This document shows positions 26,621 to 35,166 of a stretch of 51,375 nt of DNA, piece after piece. Location: assembly GCA_020852965.1 (NCBI GenBank), contig JADYZV010000086.1:1-51375 (forward strand). Direction: 5' to 3'. The stretch's first letter is position 1. Each line of letters opens with the position of its first letter. Under the pieces are notes generated by a model. The model had not been told where the DNA came from. It worked only from the letters and a program-made list of their open reading frames with translations, and ran no database searches. This DNA is from Pirellulaceae bacterium. Lineage in GTDB: Bacteria; Planctomycetota; Planctomycetia; Pirellulales; Pirellulaceae. Made by a program: the position numbers and the translations under genes.

Positions 26621-26878
26621 ATGCGAGAGTCGTTGAACGAAACGCTAAGAAACCTGCATGAACAATTGGCTTCCGACAGAACGCTCGATGCCGAGCAGAT
26701 TGCCCTGCTGCGTAGTGCGGCCAACGAGATTGAAGAAACGCTTGACAACGCCGAAGTCAATTCGCTGGACTTGGCTCAGCGTATGCAGGCCAATTCACTC
26801 TCGTTCAGTGAATCGCATCCGATGCTCGTTCAGACCATCGGTCGCATCGCCGATTTGCTGTCACAAATGGGCATTTAA
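26621..26878 (+). CDS. DUF4404 family protein
   Basis: An 85-residue, mostly helical cytoplasmic protein. The pattern LNETLRNLHEQLASDRTLDAEQIALLRS...FSESHPMLVQTIGRIADLLSQMGI fits the DUF4404 family, including the F-x-x-x-H-P motif and the GI ending at the C-terminus. The length is normal for the family. The function is unknown. It is preceded by two small hairpins and ends 42 bp before the convergent transporter gene. The start is an ATG with GAATC/GAAAG-type purines upstream but no strong Shine-Dalgarno sequence. Confidence 0.75.
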   Translation: MRESLNETLRNLHEQLASDRTLDAEQIALLRSAANEIEETLDNAEVNSLDLAQRMQANSLSFSESHPMLVQTIGRIADLLSQMGI

Positions 26879-26920
26879 TCGGTTGTCATTGGGTTGGTCC
26901 TGTTGCCTCAGTGAGCGCTG

Positions 26921-28579
26921 CTACTTGTCGTCCGTGTTCGTTTCCGCGATGTTGTGCGTATGATCGCGAACGCGGGAATAAGCATTCAGGGCAGCCATAA
27001 ACGCGATACTGACCACTGGGGGAATTGCGTTTCCGGTCAGCTCTTCCAAGTGTTTACGGCGCAGGGCTTTAATTTCGTTTCGAATGCGTTTGCTCGTGGC
27101 TAAGGTACTGGTCAGTACGTTGCGATCGCGATTGGCAAATGCTTGATGGACGACGATCAGGTACTCTTTGGCATGCTCATTCAGCGCTGCCAAATCGGCG
27201 CGTTGCGATTCGGTAAATCGAAAACCGTCGCGGCGCAGCTTGCGATCGAATTTGTCGAGGTTGGAGATATAGTCGCTAATAGATTCGTATTCGTCAGCCA
27301 ATCGAAGTTGTCGACGCGCTTCCGCAGCCGTGGCATGCGACACGTTGGCGGCCAATAAATTCGTCACAAACGCGGTGACCTCGTCCTGCACCGAGTCGAG
27401 GATGCGCTCGCGCTGTTTGAGGCGGTCGGCCAACTTTTGGTCGGGATCGTCGTCGTGCATGAGTTGCATCAACCAATCGAGCATTTTGATACAACCATCA
27501 CCCATCTTGAGAATCTCTTTGCGAGATTGCTCGATGGCCAGCAAGGGCGTTTCCAAAATGCGCACATCGAGATCGGTCAACCGCGGCTTTTCTTTGAACG
27601 GGCGCGAAGGGACAATTCGTTCGAGCAAGCGGACCATCGGCGTTAGCAGCGGCAGAAACAATATCGTGTTGGCCACATTGAAAAGACTGTGTGTCGCAGC
27701 GATGGCCGGGACGATATGAGGATATGTGGTAACCCCGCCAACTTGCACGGCCGTGCCGATGTCATTTCCAATGATGGTCTGGATCAAGCCTATATACCAT
27801 TGAAAAACGGCAGTGATCCACAGCACACCGCATAGATTGAAGATAACGTGAAAGTAGGCGGCTCGTCGCGCATTGGTGGTCGCTCCCAGCGAAGCCAATA
27901 GGGCAGTGATCGTAGTACCAATGTTTTCACCCAATACCAAGGCAGCCGCTGTAGGATAAGAAATGACGCCCTGAGTAGCCAACGAGATGGTGATGCCCAA
28001 CGTGGCCGATGATGACTGCACGACCATCGTCATCACGCAGCCGACCATGGCGCACTTGAGCACCCCCAAATAGGTATCTGCGTTGAACTTAGCGAACCAG
28101 GCTTCAAAATCGGGGAGTTCTTTGATAATTGCGCAGGCGTCCTTCATGGTCTCTAAGCCGAAGAAGACCATGCCGGTGCCCATCACAAACATGGCCCAGG
28201 TCCGCCAGCGGTCGCCGCGCGAAAAAAGATAAACAAAGGCTGAGAAGCCGAGCAACGGTAAACCGTACCTGCCAATGTTTAGCACCAATATCCAGCCAGT
28301 AATTGTGGTGCCGATGTTGGCCCCCATGATCACTCCGACTGCTTGGGTCAGTTGCATTACACCGCTGTTGACAAAGCCGATTACCATGACCGTAGTCACC
28401 GAGCTCGACTGCACAATACAGGTAACTAGCACCCCGACCGTCGTAGCGAAGAAGCGATTGTTGGTGACGGCCCCGATCAATCGACGCAAACTGTTGCCAG
28501 CCACCGCTTGCATCCCATCGGACATATTTTTCATGCCGAGCAGGAAGATTCCCAGGCCGCCAACCAATTCGAAAATCAT
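26921..28579 (-). CDS. Na/Pi cotransporter family protein with PhoU-like domain
   Basis: A 552-residue membrane protein. Two inverted repeats of the Na/Pi cotransporter fold are visible, each with the QSSS motif (CIVQSSSVTTVM and MVVQSSSATLGIT), plus GANIGTTITGW and GENIGTTITAL. After about eight hydrophobic segments, residues about 330-545 are helical and charged, resembling a PhoU-like regulatory domain. It probably imports phosphate with sodium across the inner membrane. ATG 28579 (MIFELVGGLGIFLLGM) is preferred over an upstream TTG at 28636; neither has a strong ribosome site. It is transcribed towards the DUF4404 gene. Confidence 0.88.
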   Translation of the reverse strand: MIFELVGGLGIFLLGMKNMSDGMQAVAGNSLRRLIGAVTNNRFFATTVGVLVTCIVQSSSVTTVMVIGFVNSGVMQLTQAVGVIMGANIGTTITGWILVLNIGRYGLPLLGFSAFVYLFSRGDRWRTWAMFVMGTGMVFFGLETMKDACAIIKELPDFEAWFAKFNADTYLGVLKCAMVGCVMTMVVQSSSATLGITISLATQGVISYPTAAALVLGENIGTTITALLASLGATTNARRAAYFHVIFNLCGVLWITAVFQWYIGLIQTIIGNDIGTAVQVGGVTTYPHIVPAIAATHSLFNVANTILFLPLLTPMVRLLERIVPSRPFKEKPRLTDLDVRILETPLLAIEQSRKEILKMGDGCIKMLDWLMQLMHDDDPDQKLADRLKQRERILDSVQDEVTAFVTNLLAANVSHATAAEARRQLRLADEYESISDYISNLDKFDRKLRRDGFRFTESQRADLAALNEHAKEYLIVVHQAFANRDRNVLTSTLATSKRIRNEIKALRRKHLEELTGNAIPPVVSIAFMAALNAYSRVRDHTHNIAETNTDDK

Positions 28580-29055
28580 CGTGAGCAGGGTTTGCAAATC
28601 CAATATCGCGGACTTTAAGTTAGGGAATGGGGCCAATGCCGCTCAATTCTAAGGTTAAAGCCACCAGTTGCAACTCGCCTTATAGCAGCATTGGGGGAAG
28701 GTGTGATAAGTAGGGTGTTTTGAGGGGAAGGTGCGGACGGCAATGCCCTGGACCGAAACAATTCCCAAGGTCCACCTACGAGCGGGTGGTCGGGGGGTTG
28801 GCGATCCAGGGATGGGCTTGACGCCCGCTAGTAGCATTTCTAGTATCCCCACGGAAGCTGGCTTTTGGACAGGCAGCCAGTCCCTTTATCCCAGAGCAAC
28901 ATCGCACATAGCCCACCGGCGATTTGCAGAAAAATAACTCGACATTTCTCCCCCAAGAGTCGACCCGTCGCAACGCTACCCAAGCGTGCTTGCGTTTAAC
29001 GTGGCACTAGCGGTTGCAACCTGCAGTCTCTGGGTAAGTTGAAAAAGGAGCTCGG
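28580..29055. other. Intergenic region between the divergent transporter and gspD
   Basis: About 475 bp between two divergent starts, presumably holding promoters for both. No gene is convincing here. A strong AAGGAG at about 29044-29049 precedes gspD. A sigma-54-like TGGCAC...TTGCA at 29002-29018 has the wrong spacing and is not called. Confidence 0.5.
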
Positions 29056-32000
29056 ATGCGCAACTACAATTTTGCCGTATTGATCGCCGCACTGTGGCTG
29101 CTACCCATAGTTCGCTGCGCCGATGCTCAAGCACCACTCCAAGCGCCGGCGAATCAGCGGCGCGAAGTTGTCGTGCCCAGTCATCAGATGGAGCAAATAC
29201 GCGCGCAATTGCGTGGTGTCCTGGACGGCAATGTGCGTTTCGACCCTGCGAATCCAGCGCGCATGGAGGTGCAGACTGACAGCGGCATGGCCGTAGTCGA
29301 ATTTCTGCCTAATGAGGGGCGGCTGCTGGTCGATGGCACGGCGCGCGCAACTGCCGACATTGCGCGACTGATCGCACTTTTATCTCAGCCCACTAGTGTG
29401 GGAGCGATGCGGGCGCTGCCACTGAACGACAACGGGCAAGCCTCACTGTTGCAATCGTCGCTGCTTGAGGGAAGCCGCCAAGGGGCGTCGACTCCATTTG
29501 GGCTTCCCAGCTTCTCTGCGAGTGGCGGCAATGCACTGACCCCTGGGCGCTTGACCGCTGCTCAACAAGAAGGTATTCCTGCGGCTGGAGGACAGGCCAA
29601 CGGACAAACCGACGACCAGCCCGAGACGAGCGGGGACGAACAAGCACCTTTGCCGCTGCAGCCTTTCGAAGGAGTGCAGGTCGAGATGCTTCCTGAAATC
29701 GATGCAATCATTCTGCGTGGCAGAGATCAGCAGTTGCAAGACTTGGCCGAGATCATCAAACGACTCGACGAAGCCAGTTTACAAGCGCAGCCAATCATCG
29801 AAATCATCCCGCTTGAGCACACCGCTGCCGACTCGGTTTCGACCTTGATCGCACAGATTCAAACTGGATTGATATCGACGCGCCAGGGCCGCGCCACCGT
29901 GACTCCACTGAACAAACCCAACGCGTTGTTGGTGATCGGCTGGGGTGAAGCACTCAATGTCGTCAAGGAGCTGATCGGCAAGCTGGATGTGCCCGTCCAA
30001 GCTGATACTCAGTTCGCCATTCGTCAGCTACGTCACGCGCGCGCCACTGAAGTTCAAATACAACTGCGCAGTTTTTTCCAAACTCGCGGTGGTTTATCGC
30101 CGACGATTCAGTCGACGGTCGACAGTCGCACCAATGCCATCATTATCCATGCAGCACCGCGAGATTTGCAGGAAATTCTAGCCCTACTAGACCAGCTCGA
30201 TGTTCCTCGCGGCGAAGCCATGCAGCACGCTCGCGTATTCGAAATCCAACATAGTCTAGCGTCCGATATTGCGCAATCACTTCAAACGGCTCTTGCCGCT
30301 TCGGCTACAGGCAATCAGGTCAGCCTGCAGCTCGTCGATCAAGATGGCAATCCGTTGGCTACCAGCGGTGTGCTGGGGACGAGTCAAATCACCGTCAATG
30401 ATCGGAACAACACGCTGATCATCTCTAGCGCACCGGAGAACTTAGATTTGATCGAGCAACTGATCGAACAACTGGATACTCCAGGTATGGTCGCCAAAAT
30501 CAAAATCTTCCCAATTGAAAATGGCGATGCGGGTGACATGGTGCAAATGTTGCGATCGTTGATCCCAAGCCAAGCTCCCGGCACGACCGGGTCGCCTATG
30601 CTCTCTTCCTCACCCGATGAAGCCTCGCTGGTTCCCTTGCGTTTTACCGTGGACGGACGCGGCAATAACATTATTGCCGTTGGCTCAGAGGGTGACTTAA
30701 ACATCGTCGAAGCGCTCGTGATTCGGCTCGATGAAAGCGACACCATGCAACGCAAGAGCACGGTTTATCAGCTTAAGAATTCGCCCGCCGTCGATGTGGC
30801 ACTGGCAGTCAATGAATTCCTTCGCAGTAAGCGTAGCGTCGAAAACGTTGCAGGCCAATCGAGCAACCCATTTGCTCAGATTGAAAAGGAAGTAGTGGTT
30901 GTCCCAGAGCCGGTGCAAAATAAATTGATTCTGAGCGCGACGCCACGCTACTACGAAGAGGTCAGTCGCCTAATTGAACAGCTCGATCAACAGCCGCCTC
31001 AAGTGATGATCCAAATATTGATCGCTGAGATCACGCTGGGTAACACTGACGAATTCGGCGTCGAACTAGGCTTGCAAAACTCAGTGCTGTTCGACCGCAG
31101 TTTGCTGGGAGATCTGTTAACCCGGACCAACACTACCAACACGACTACGCCGGGGGGCGGCATCGTCACCTCCACAGTTCAAGACATTGTATCAGCCACC
31201 AATGTTCCTGGATTTGAGTTTAATAACACCAATCCACTCGGCAACTCAGGTTCCGCAAATGCGCTGCGCGGTGGCGGACAGGTTGGCGGGCAGGGGATTT
31301 CCAATTTTGCCGTCGGTCGAGGCAATGAAACGGCCGGTTTCGGCGGCTTGGTGCTATCGGCCAGCAGCGAGAACGTCAGTTTTCTGCTGCGAGCATTGCA
31401 AGAGACGCGGCGACTAGAAATACTCAGCCGCCCCCAAATCCTAACCCTCGATAATCAACAGGCCTTCATCCAAGTTGGTCAACGTGTACCGCGAATCGTC
31501 AATTCAACGATCAATCAAAACGGTGCTCAGAATAGCGTCGCGCTGGAGAATGTTGGTTTAATCATCGGTGTTACGCCGCGCATCAGCCCCGAAAATAATG
31601 TGGTGATGGAGATCGATGCCGAGAAATCAAAAATCGGACCTGAAAATGAAGGTATTCCTGTTTCTATATCTGCCGACGGTACCGTGATTCGATCGCCACG
31701 AATCGACACCATCACTGCGCAAGCCACAGTTAGTGCAGCCGATGGTGAGACGATTATTTTAGGTGGACTCATCTCGCGCAGCACGCAAACGATTCATCGT
31801 CAAGTTCCCTGGTTAGGTGACATACCGGTGATTAAGCATTTGTTCAGCTACGATTACTTTGACCTGAAGCGGACCGAGTTGCTGATTATCATGACCCCGC
31901 ACGTTGTTCGATCCGTGGGTGACATGGAACAGCTCAAGCAGGCCGAATTCGCGCGGATGAGTTGGTGCGAAGCGGATGTTTTTGCCTTGCACGGCGATGT

Positions 32001-32406
32001 CTATCCCACCACCAACCTCTCAACGCCGCTCGTCGACAGCATGGACTGCCGCGTGGTCTATCCCGATGTCGACCCACGTGGTCTACCGCCAGCTACGATC
32101 GACGAAGCCAGTCCTTATTCTACGGAACCGATCCCAACGAACCCCTCTGCCCTGCCAACTAGCCCGGAAGTTGTCCCGGTTCCCAGCGGACAATCTGGGA
32201 GAATACCCAAGCAGCCAAGTGTCCCGCTGGCAGTGATGGATCTTCCCACCGTGCCGCAATCTCTGGCCTCGCAGTTTGACTCTACTTCTCCCGTGGTTAC
32301 GGCCAGTGCTAGTTCACCGATTGCGACCAATCCAACTACGACCAATGCTAGAACCCTAGCGCCACCCTCTGCCTCTTCGCAACCAACGATCGGAGGTGCT
32401 CGATGA
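29056..32406 (+). CDS. gspD: Type II secretion system secretin GspD, enlarged
   Basis: A 1116-residue outer-membrane secretin. Signal peptide about 1-24 (ends CADA/Q). Residues about 205-660 hold roughly six secretin N-type modules (each ending in a pattern like LNIVEALVIRLDE), more than the three or four ring domains of a typical GspD. The secretin channel domain follows (about 660-955), with VGQRVPRIVNSTIN and the closing VPWLGDIPVIKHLF...RTELLIIMTPHVVRS. A tail of about 160 residues rich in Pro, Ser and Thr is added. AAGGAG lies 7 bp before the ATG. The stop overlaps the start of the lipoprotein gene (ATGA). It forms the outer-membrane exit pore of the T2SS encoded on the opposite strand. 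Confidence 0.93.
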   Translation: MRNYNFAVLIAALWLLPIVRCADAQAPLQAPANQRREVVVPSHQMEQIRAQLRGVLDGNVRFDPANPARMEVQTDSGMAVVEFLPNEGRLLVDGTARATADIARLIALLSQPTSVGAMRALPLNDNGQASLLQSSLLEGSRQGASTPFGLPSFSASGGNALTPGRLTAAQQEGIPAAGGQANGQTDDQPETSGDEQAPLPLQPFEGVQVEMLPEIDAIILRGRDQQLQDLAEIIKRLDEASLQAQPIIEIIPLEHTAADSVSTLIAQIQTGLISTRQGRATVTPLNKPNALLVIGWGEALNVVKELIGKLDVPVQADTQFAIRQLRHARATEVQIQLRSFFQTRGGLSPTIQSTVDSRTNAIIIHAAPRDLQEILALLDQLDVPRGEAMQHARVFEIQHSLASDIAQSLQTALAASATGNQVSLQLVDQDGNPLATSGVLGTSQITVNDRNNTLIISSAPENLDLIEQLIEQLDTPGMVAKIKIFPIENGDAGDMVQMLRSLIPSQAPGTTGSPMLSSSPDEASLVPLRFTVDGRGNNIIAVGSEGDLNIVEALVIRLDESDTMQRKSTVYQLKNSPAVDVALAVNEFLRSKRSVENVAGQSSNPFAQIEKEVVVVPEPVQNKLILSATPRYYEEVSRLIEQLDQQPPQVMIQILIAEITLGNTDEFGVELGLQNSVLFDRSLLGDLLTRTNTTNTTTPGGGIVTSTVQDIVSATNVPGFEFNNTNPLGNSGSANALRGGGQVGGQGISNFAVGRGNETAGFGGLVLSASSENVSFLLRALQETRRLEILSRPQILTLDNQQAFIQVGQRVPRIVNSTINQNGAQNSVALENVGLIIGVTPRISPENNVVMEIDAEKSKIGPENEGIPVSISADGTVIRSPRIDTITAQATVSAADGETIILGGLISRSTQTIHRQVPWLGDIPVIKHLFSYDYFDLKRTELLIIMTPHVVRSVGDMEQLKQAEFARMSWCEADVFALHGDVYPTTNLSTPLVDSMDCRVVYPDVDPRGLPPATIDEASPYSTEPIPTNPSALPTSPEVVPVPSGQSGRIPKQPSVPLAVMDLPTVPQSLASQFDSTSPVVTASASSPIATNPTTTNARTLAPPSASSQPTIGGAR

Positions 32407-33476
32407 TTGTCTACCCGTTAAATGCCGGCTACAGATTGGCGCTACCGCTTGTCTGTTTCTTGGCCTTGTTGCTGAGCAGCGGCTGCCAATTCACTCCCAA
32501 CACGACGAAAATGCGATGGCCGTGGACTAAAGAAAAGCCAAACCCACAACCTGACCGTGTCGTGGCCGTGTGGACGGATACCGTTTTGCATCAAACTGGG
32601 CAAGCGGGTGTGCGCGGCTTTGGTGGGCGAGTCTACTTCTATGCACAAGACAAAACCGACCCCATCGAGGTCGATGGTGGCTTAGCGATCTACGTCTTTG
32701 ATGCCGATAAATTGCAGGCGCATGACCAGCGTCCGCTGCGCAAATTCGTGTTCACCGCCGAGCAATTCGCGACACACATGAGTCGTACGTCGCTCGGTCC
32801 CTCGTATAGTGTTTGGCTCCCTTGGGGTGAAGTCGGCGGTCCACCGCTCCGCTTGAGCCTGATCACCCGTTACGAAGGGACCGCCAGTGGCACCACGATC
32901 TCAGAACCGACGATCAAACTCCTGCCCGGTGTACCGGCTCGCAGCATTGAGTCCGAGCAAGAGCTCGCCAAGCAACGCAGTGGCTCGTCGGTTCAGCTCG
33001 TCGGCCATACCGCACCCGTCGACACTACGGAACGAGAGGATCAGGAAAACGACAACGACGCCGACAACCCGTCAGTGCGCACTCTCGATCGTACTTCGCC
33101 GCGGTTGCAGCGAATCAAGACCATCGATCTCCCCCCCAGTTTCCAACGTCACTTTCAGCGATCCGGTGGAGCCAACCAAGGTGGTGACGATTTGCCGGGA
33201 GGCGAGGCGGGGGATTCTGCCACACCAGCCAGCGGTTCCACCAGTTCAAGAGAGGCACCCGCTGATGGTCCATCAGCCGCACTGACGACGGTTGACTCGA
33301 AGGCACTGCAAGCGCTGGCCGCCGCAGAAGCGGAGGCTCCCGTGACAACGCAGGTGATCGATCATCGAACTCGGATGCAGCAGCGGTTTCATGGAAGCCA
33401 GTTGTCGGGCACTTCGCCGCTCGATATTCGCGAAGGTAGGTGGATCGAATCGCTACCACGCATCGGTCGGCAGTAA
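32403..33476 (+). CDS. Lipoprotein coupled to gspD (hypothetical)
   Basis: A 357-residue protein with signal sequence and lipobox LLSSGC (Cys28). A folded domain of about 130 residues follows (VVAVWTDTVLHQTGQAGVRGFGGRVYFY ... PLRLSLITRYEG), then a Ser/Pro/acidic low-complexity C-terminus ending LPRIGRQ. ATG 32403 overlaps the gspD stop by four bases, so translation is coupled. No known family was recognised. Position and lipidation make it a candidate pilotin or secretin-associated factor, but it is much larger than known pilotins; this is inference. Confidence 0.75.
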   Translation: MIVYPLNAGYRLALPLVCFLALLLSSGCQFTPNTTKMRWPWTKEKPNPQPDRVVAVWTDTVLHQTGQAGVRGFGGRVYFYAQDKTDPIEVDGGLAIYVFDADKLQAHDQRPLRKFVFTAEQFATHMSRTSLGPSYSVWLPWGEVGGPPLRLSLITRYEGTASGTTISEPTIKLLPGVPARSIESEQELAKQRSGSSVQLVGHTAPVDTTEREDQENDNDADNPSVRTLDRTSPRLQRIKTIDLPPSFQRHFQRSGGANQGGDDLPGGEAGDSATPASGSTSSREAPADGPSAALTTVDSKALQALAAAEAEAPVTTQVIDHRTRMQQRFHGSQLSGTSPLDIREGRWIESLPRIGRQ

Positions 33477-33529
33477 TCTAGCTCGGTGGTCTCGACTGAT
33501 TCTATCTGTCACGTTGGGGACCAACCGTA

Positions 33530-34231
33530 CTACTTTGCTATGCTCAGCTCGTTTTGGACGCGATCAATTCCAGGTTCGAAGCTGAGTAGCTGTGCCGCTA
33601 GCTCAGCGTCGCGAGCCGAATTGACTGTACCATGTAGAATGGCAGTTCGACCGGCTAGGGTCACCTGAACGGTGTCACCGGCAACATTGACGACTCTCTT
33701 CAACAAGCGTTCGTCGGCGGATAGCTCAGCGGGAGAAACGATAGTACTTGGCTCAACATCAAAAGCGATTTCCAAACGTGGGTAGTAGATGCCTTTGGAA
33801 GATTGTGCCGGGATGGGACGATTGATTCTCTGGGTATCGGCGGTTTCGATTCGCAACCCCTCGGTAGCTGATCGGACGCGTCCGACACCAATGGCTTGTC
33901 CCGCCCCCACAAAACCTGATTGTTCGCTCCGGTCCGACCCGACAAAATCGCGGCGCGAGCGATTACCGCGCACGAAGCGCTCGTTTCCGCTGAGTATTCC
34001 CACCGCCGAGCCCGCAGCATTCGAGTTCAAACCACCCCCTTGGGAAAAGGGAGAACTGATTGGGCTGCCAACACTACGCGCTCCGAACAATTGAGCCTGT
34101 GCAGCACTCGCCGTGAAAGAGCTAACCACGACACACAGCAAAATCGGTTTCGCAATTCCCCAAAGCCCGGTAGGTTTGATACTCGCCAAACTCTCAGCGG
34201 AAGTGGCCAAGTCAATGTCTTCGATAAGCAT
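33530..34231 (-). CDS. Exported BON-domain protein at the end of the T2SS operon
   Basis: A 233-residue protein with a signal-type hydrophobic segment (about 29-46, ending AAQAQ) after a long N-terminal lead. The middle is Gly/Ser/Arg-rich and low in order. The C-terminal 70 residues form a BON domain (VQVTLAGRTAILHGTVNSARDAELAAQLLSFEPGIDRVQNEL), a small alpha-beta fold related in shape to secretin and KH-like ring domains and found in periplasmic envelope proteins. It follows the GspM/GspC-like gene by 20 bp on the same strand and faces the gspD-lipoprotein pair. It may help secretin assembly; this is inference. Confidence 0.8.
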   Translation of the reverse strand: MLIEDIDLATSAESLASIKPTGLWGIAKPILLCVVVSSFTASAAQAQLFGARSVGSPISSPFSQGGGLNSNAAGSAVGILSGNERFVRGNRSRRDFVGSDRSEQSGFVGAGQAIGVGRVRSATEGLRIETADTQRINRPIPAQSSKGIYYPRLEIAFDVEPSTIVSPAELSADERLLKRVVNVAGDTVQVTLAGRTAILHGTVNSARDAELAAQLLSFEPGIDRVQNELSIAK

Positions 34232-34251
34232 TGGTTTTCTCCTATAAATAC

Positions 34252-35166
34252 CTACGATTTGATTTCGGCCCCCGAAACCTGAGCAATCGACTGCCCCAAA
34301 GTGAGCCAGTATGGGGTTTCGTTGACATGCACCAAGACCTTGTCTGGCAGGATATCTATTACGGAGATATCGTGCAGGGCGAGCGGCACTTGGTCTCCTA
34401 CACCGACGGTCCGAGTGGTGCCACTACTATCGATGCGAAACCAGGCTTGAGCTGTTCCCAGCCGATCGAAGGTAATCGCTTTTAACTCGACATCTTGCAA
34501 AGCCTTGGCGAAGCCGCGCGCGAACAAGTTTCGCTGCACAAATTTTTTGTAACCACCCAACGAAGCTATCGCTTCATCCGTCAAATGCCATTGGCTGAGC
34601 TGATCTTTGCTGGGTGAGGCGTCGAGGCCCAGCACTTCGATCGACATATTGATATCCAGCATCCCCTCTTTTCCAGTTGGATTGAGGGCTAGCGAGCGAA
34701 TCTTGTGGAGTTGCCCGACCGAACGAAACTCGTGCAGAAACTGAGCTAGCTTGGTCAAGGTGGCTCGGGCACGCAGCGAATAACCAATGCGGAAGCCAAT
34801 CGACTGGCGCTTCCCCTTCTTGGTTCGTGATTTCAATTCAATCGCAAGCGGTTGCGCCGCATCAACGGTAGGGGATTGCAAACCATTTCGTTCCACTGCC
34901 GCCAACAACCATTTTTGATAGCCCGAGCGGGCTAACTGTGCTGAATAGGGAAGTGCTCGCGCGGCGTAAGACTCCAGACGCTTTCCCGCCTTCTGCGCTA
35001 GCATTTGCTGATCGTTCGTCTCACGCATCGATTTCGTCAGCGCATTGAGTTCGGCGTTGAGTTGCTGTGTCGGCGTTTCGATCCAGCTTCGATAGAGCGT
35101 GTCCGCAGCATAGAAACCGATGACCAATAGGCCGCCAATTGCTAGCCATTTTGTTCTTGGGTTCAT
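34252..35166 (-). CDS. GspM/PilO-like protein with a GspC/PilP-like C-terminal domain
   Basis: A 304-residue inner-membrane protein. One TM helix (about 7-23) is followed by a coiled-coil-like stretch and an alpha-beta domain (about 85-185, FRIGYSLRARATLTKLAQFLHEF...LDINMSIEVLGL) typical of GspM/PilO. The last 90 residues (about 210-300: FVQRNLFARGF...FDRLGTAQAWFRI...TVGVGDQVP...DISVIDILPDKVLVHV) look like the homology region of GspC or PilP, which contacts the secretin N-domain. No separate gspC exists in the window. It overlaps the upstream GspL-like gene by four bases. If the domain reading is right, two inner-membrane platform subunits are fused. Confidence 0.75.
   Translation of the reverse strand: MNPRTKWLAIGGLLVIGFYAADTLYRSWIETPTQQLNAELNALTKSMRETNDQQMLAQKAGKRLESYAARALPYSAQLARSGYQKWLLAAVERNGLQSPTVDAAQPLAIELKSRTKKGKRQSIGFRIGYSLRARATLTKLAQFLHEFRSVGQLHKIRSLALNPTGKEGMLDINMSIEVLGLDASPSKDQLSQWHLTDEAIASLGGYKKFVQRNLFARGFAKALQDVELKAITFDRLGTAQAWFRIDSSGTTRTVGVGDQVPLALHDISVIDILPDKVLVHVNETPYWLTLGQSIAQVSGAEIKS

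Noticed and set aside
29002-29018. Sigma-54-like promoter TGGCAC...TTGCA upstream of gspD
   Set aside because: The GG and GC elements are 11 bases apart instead of the required 10, and sigma-54 spacing is strict.
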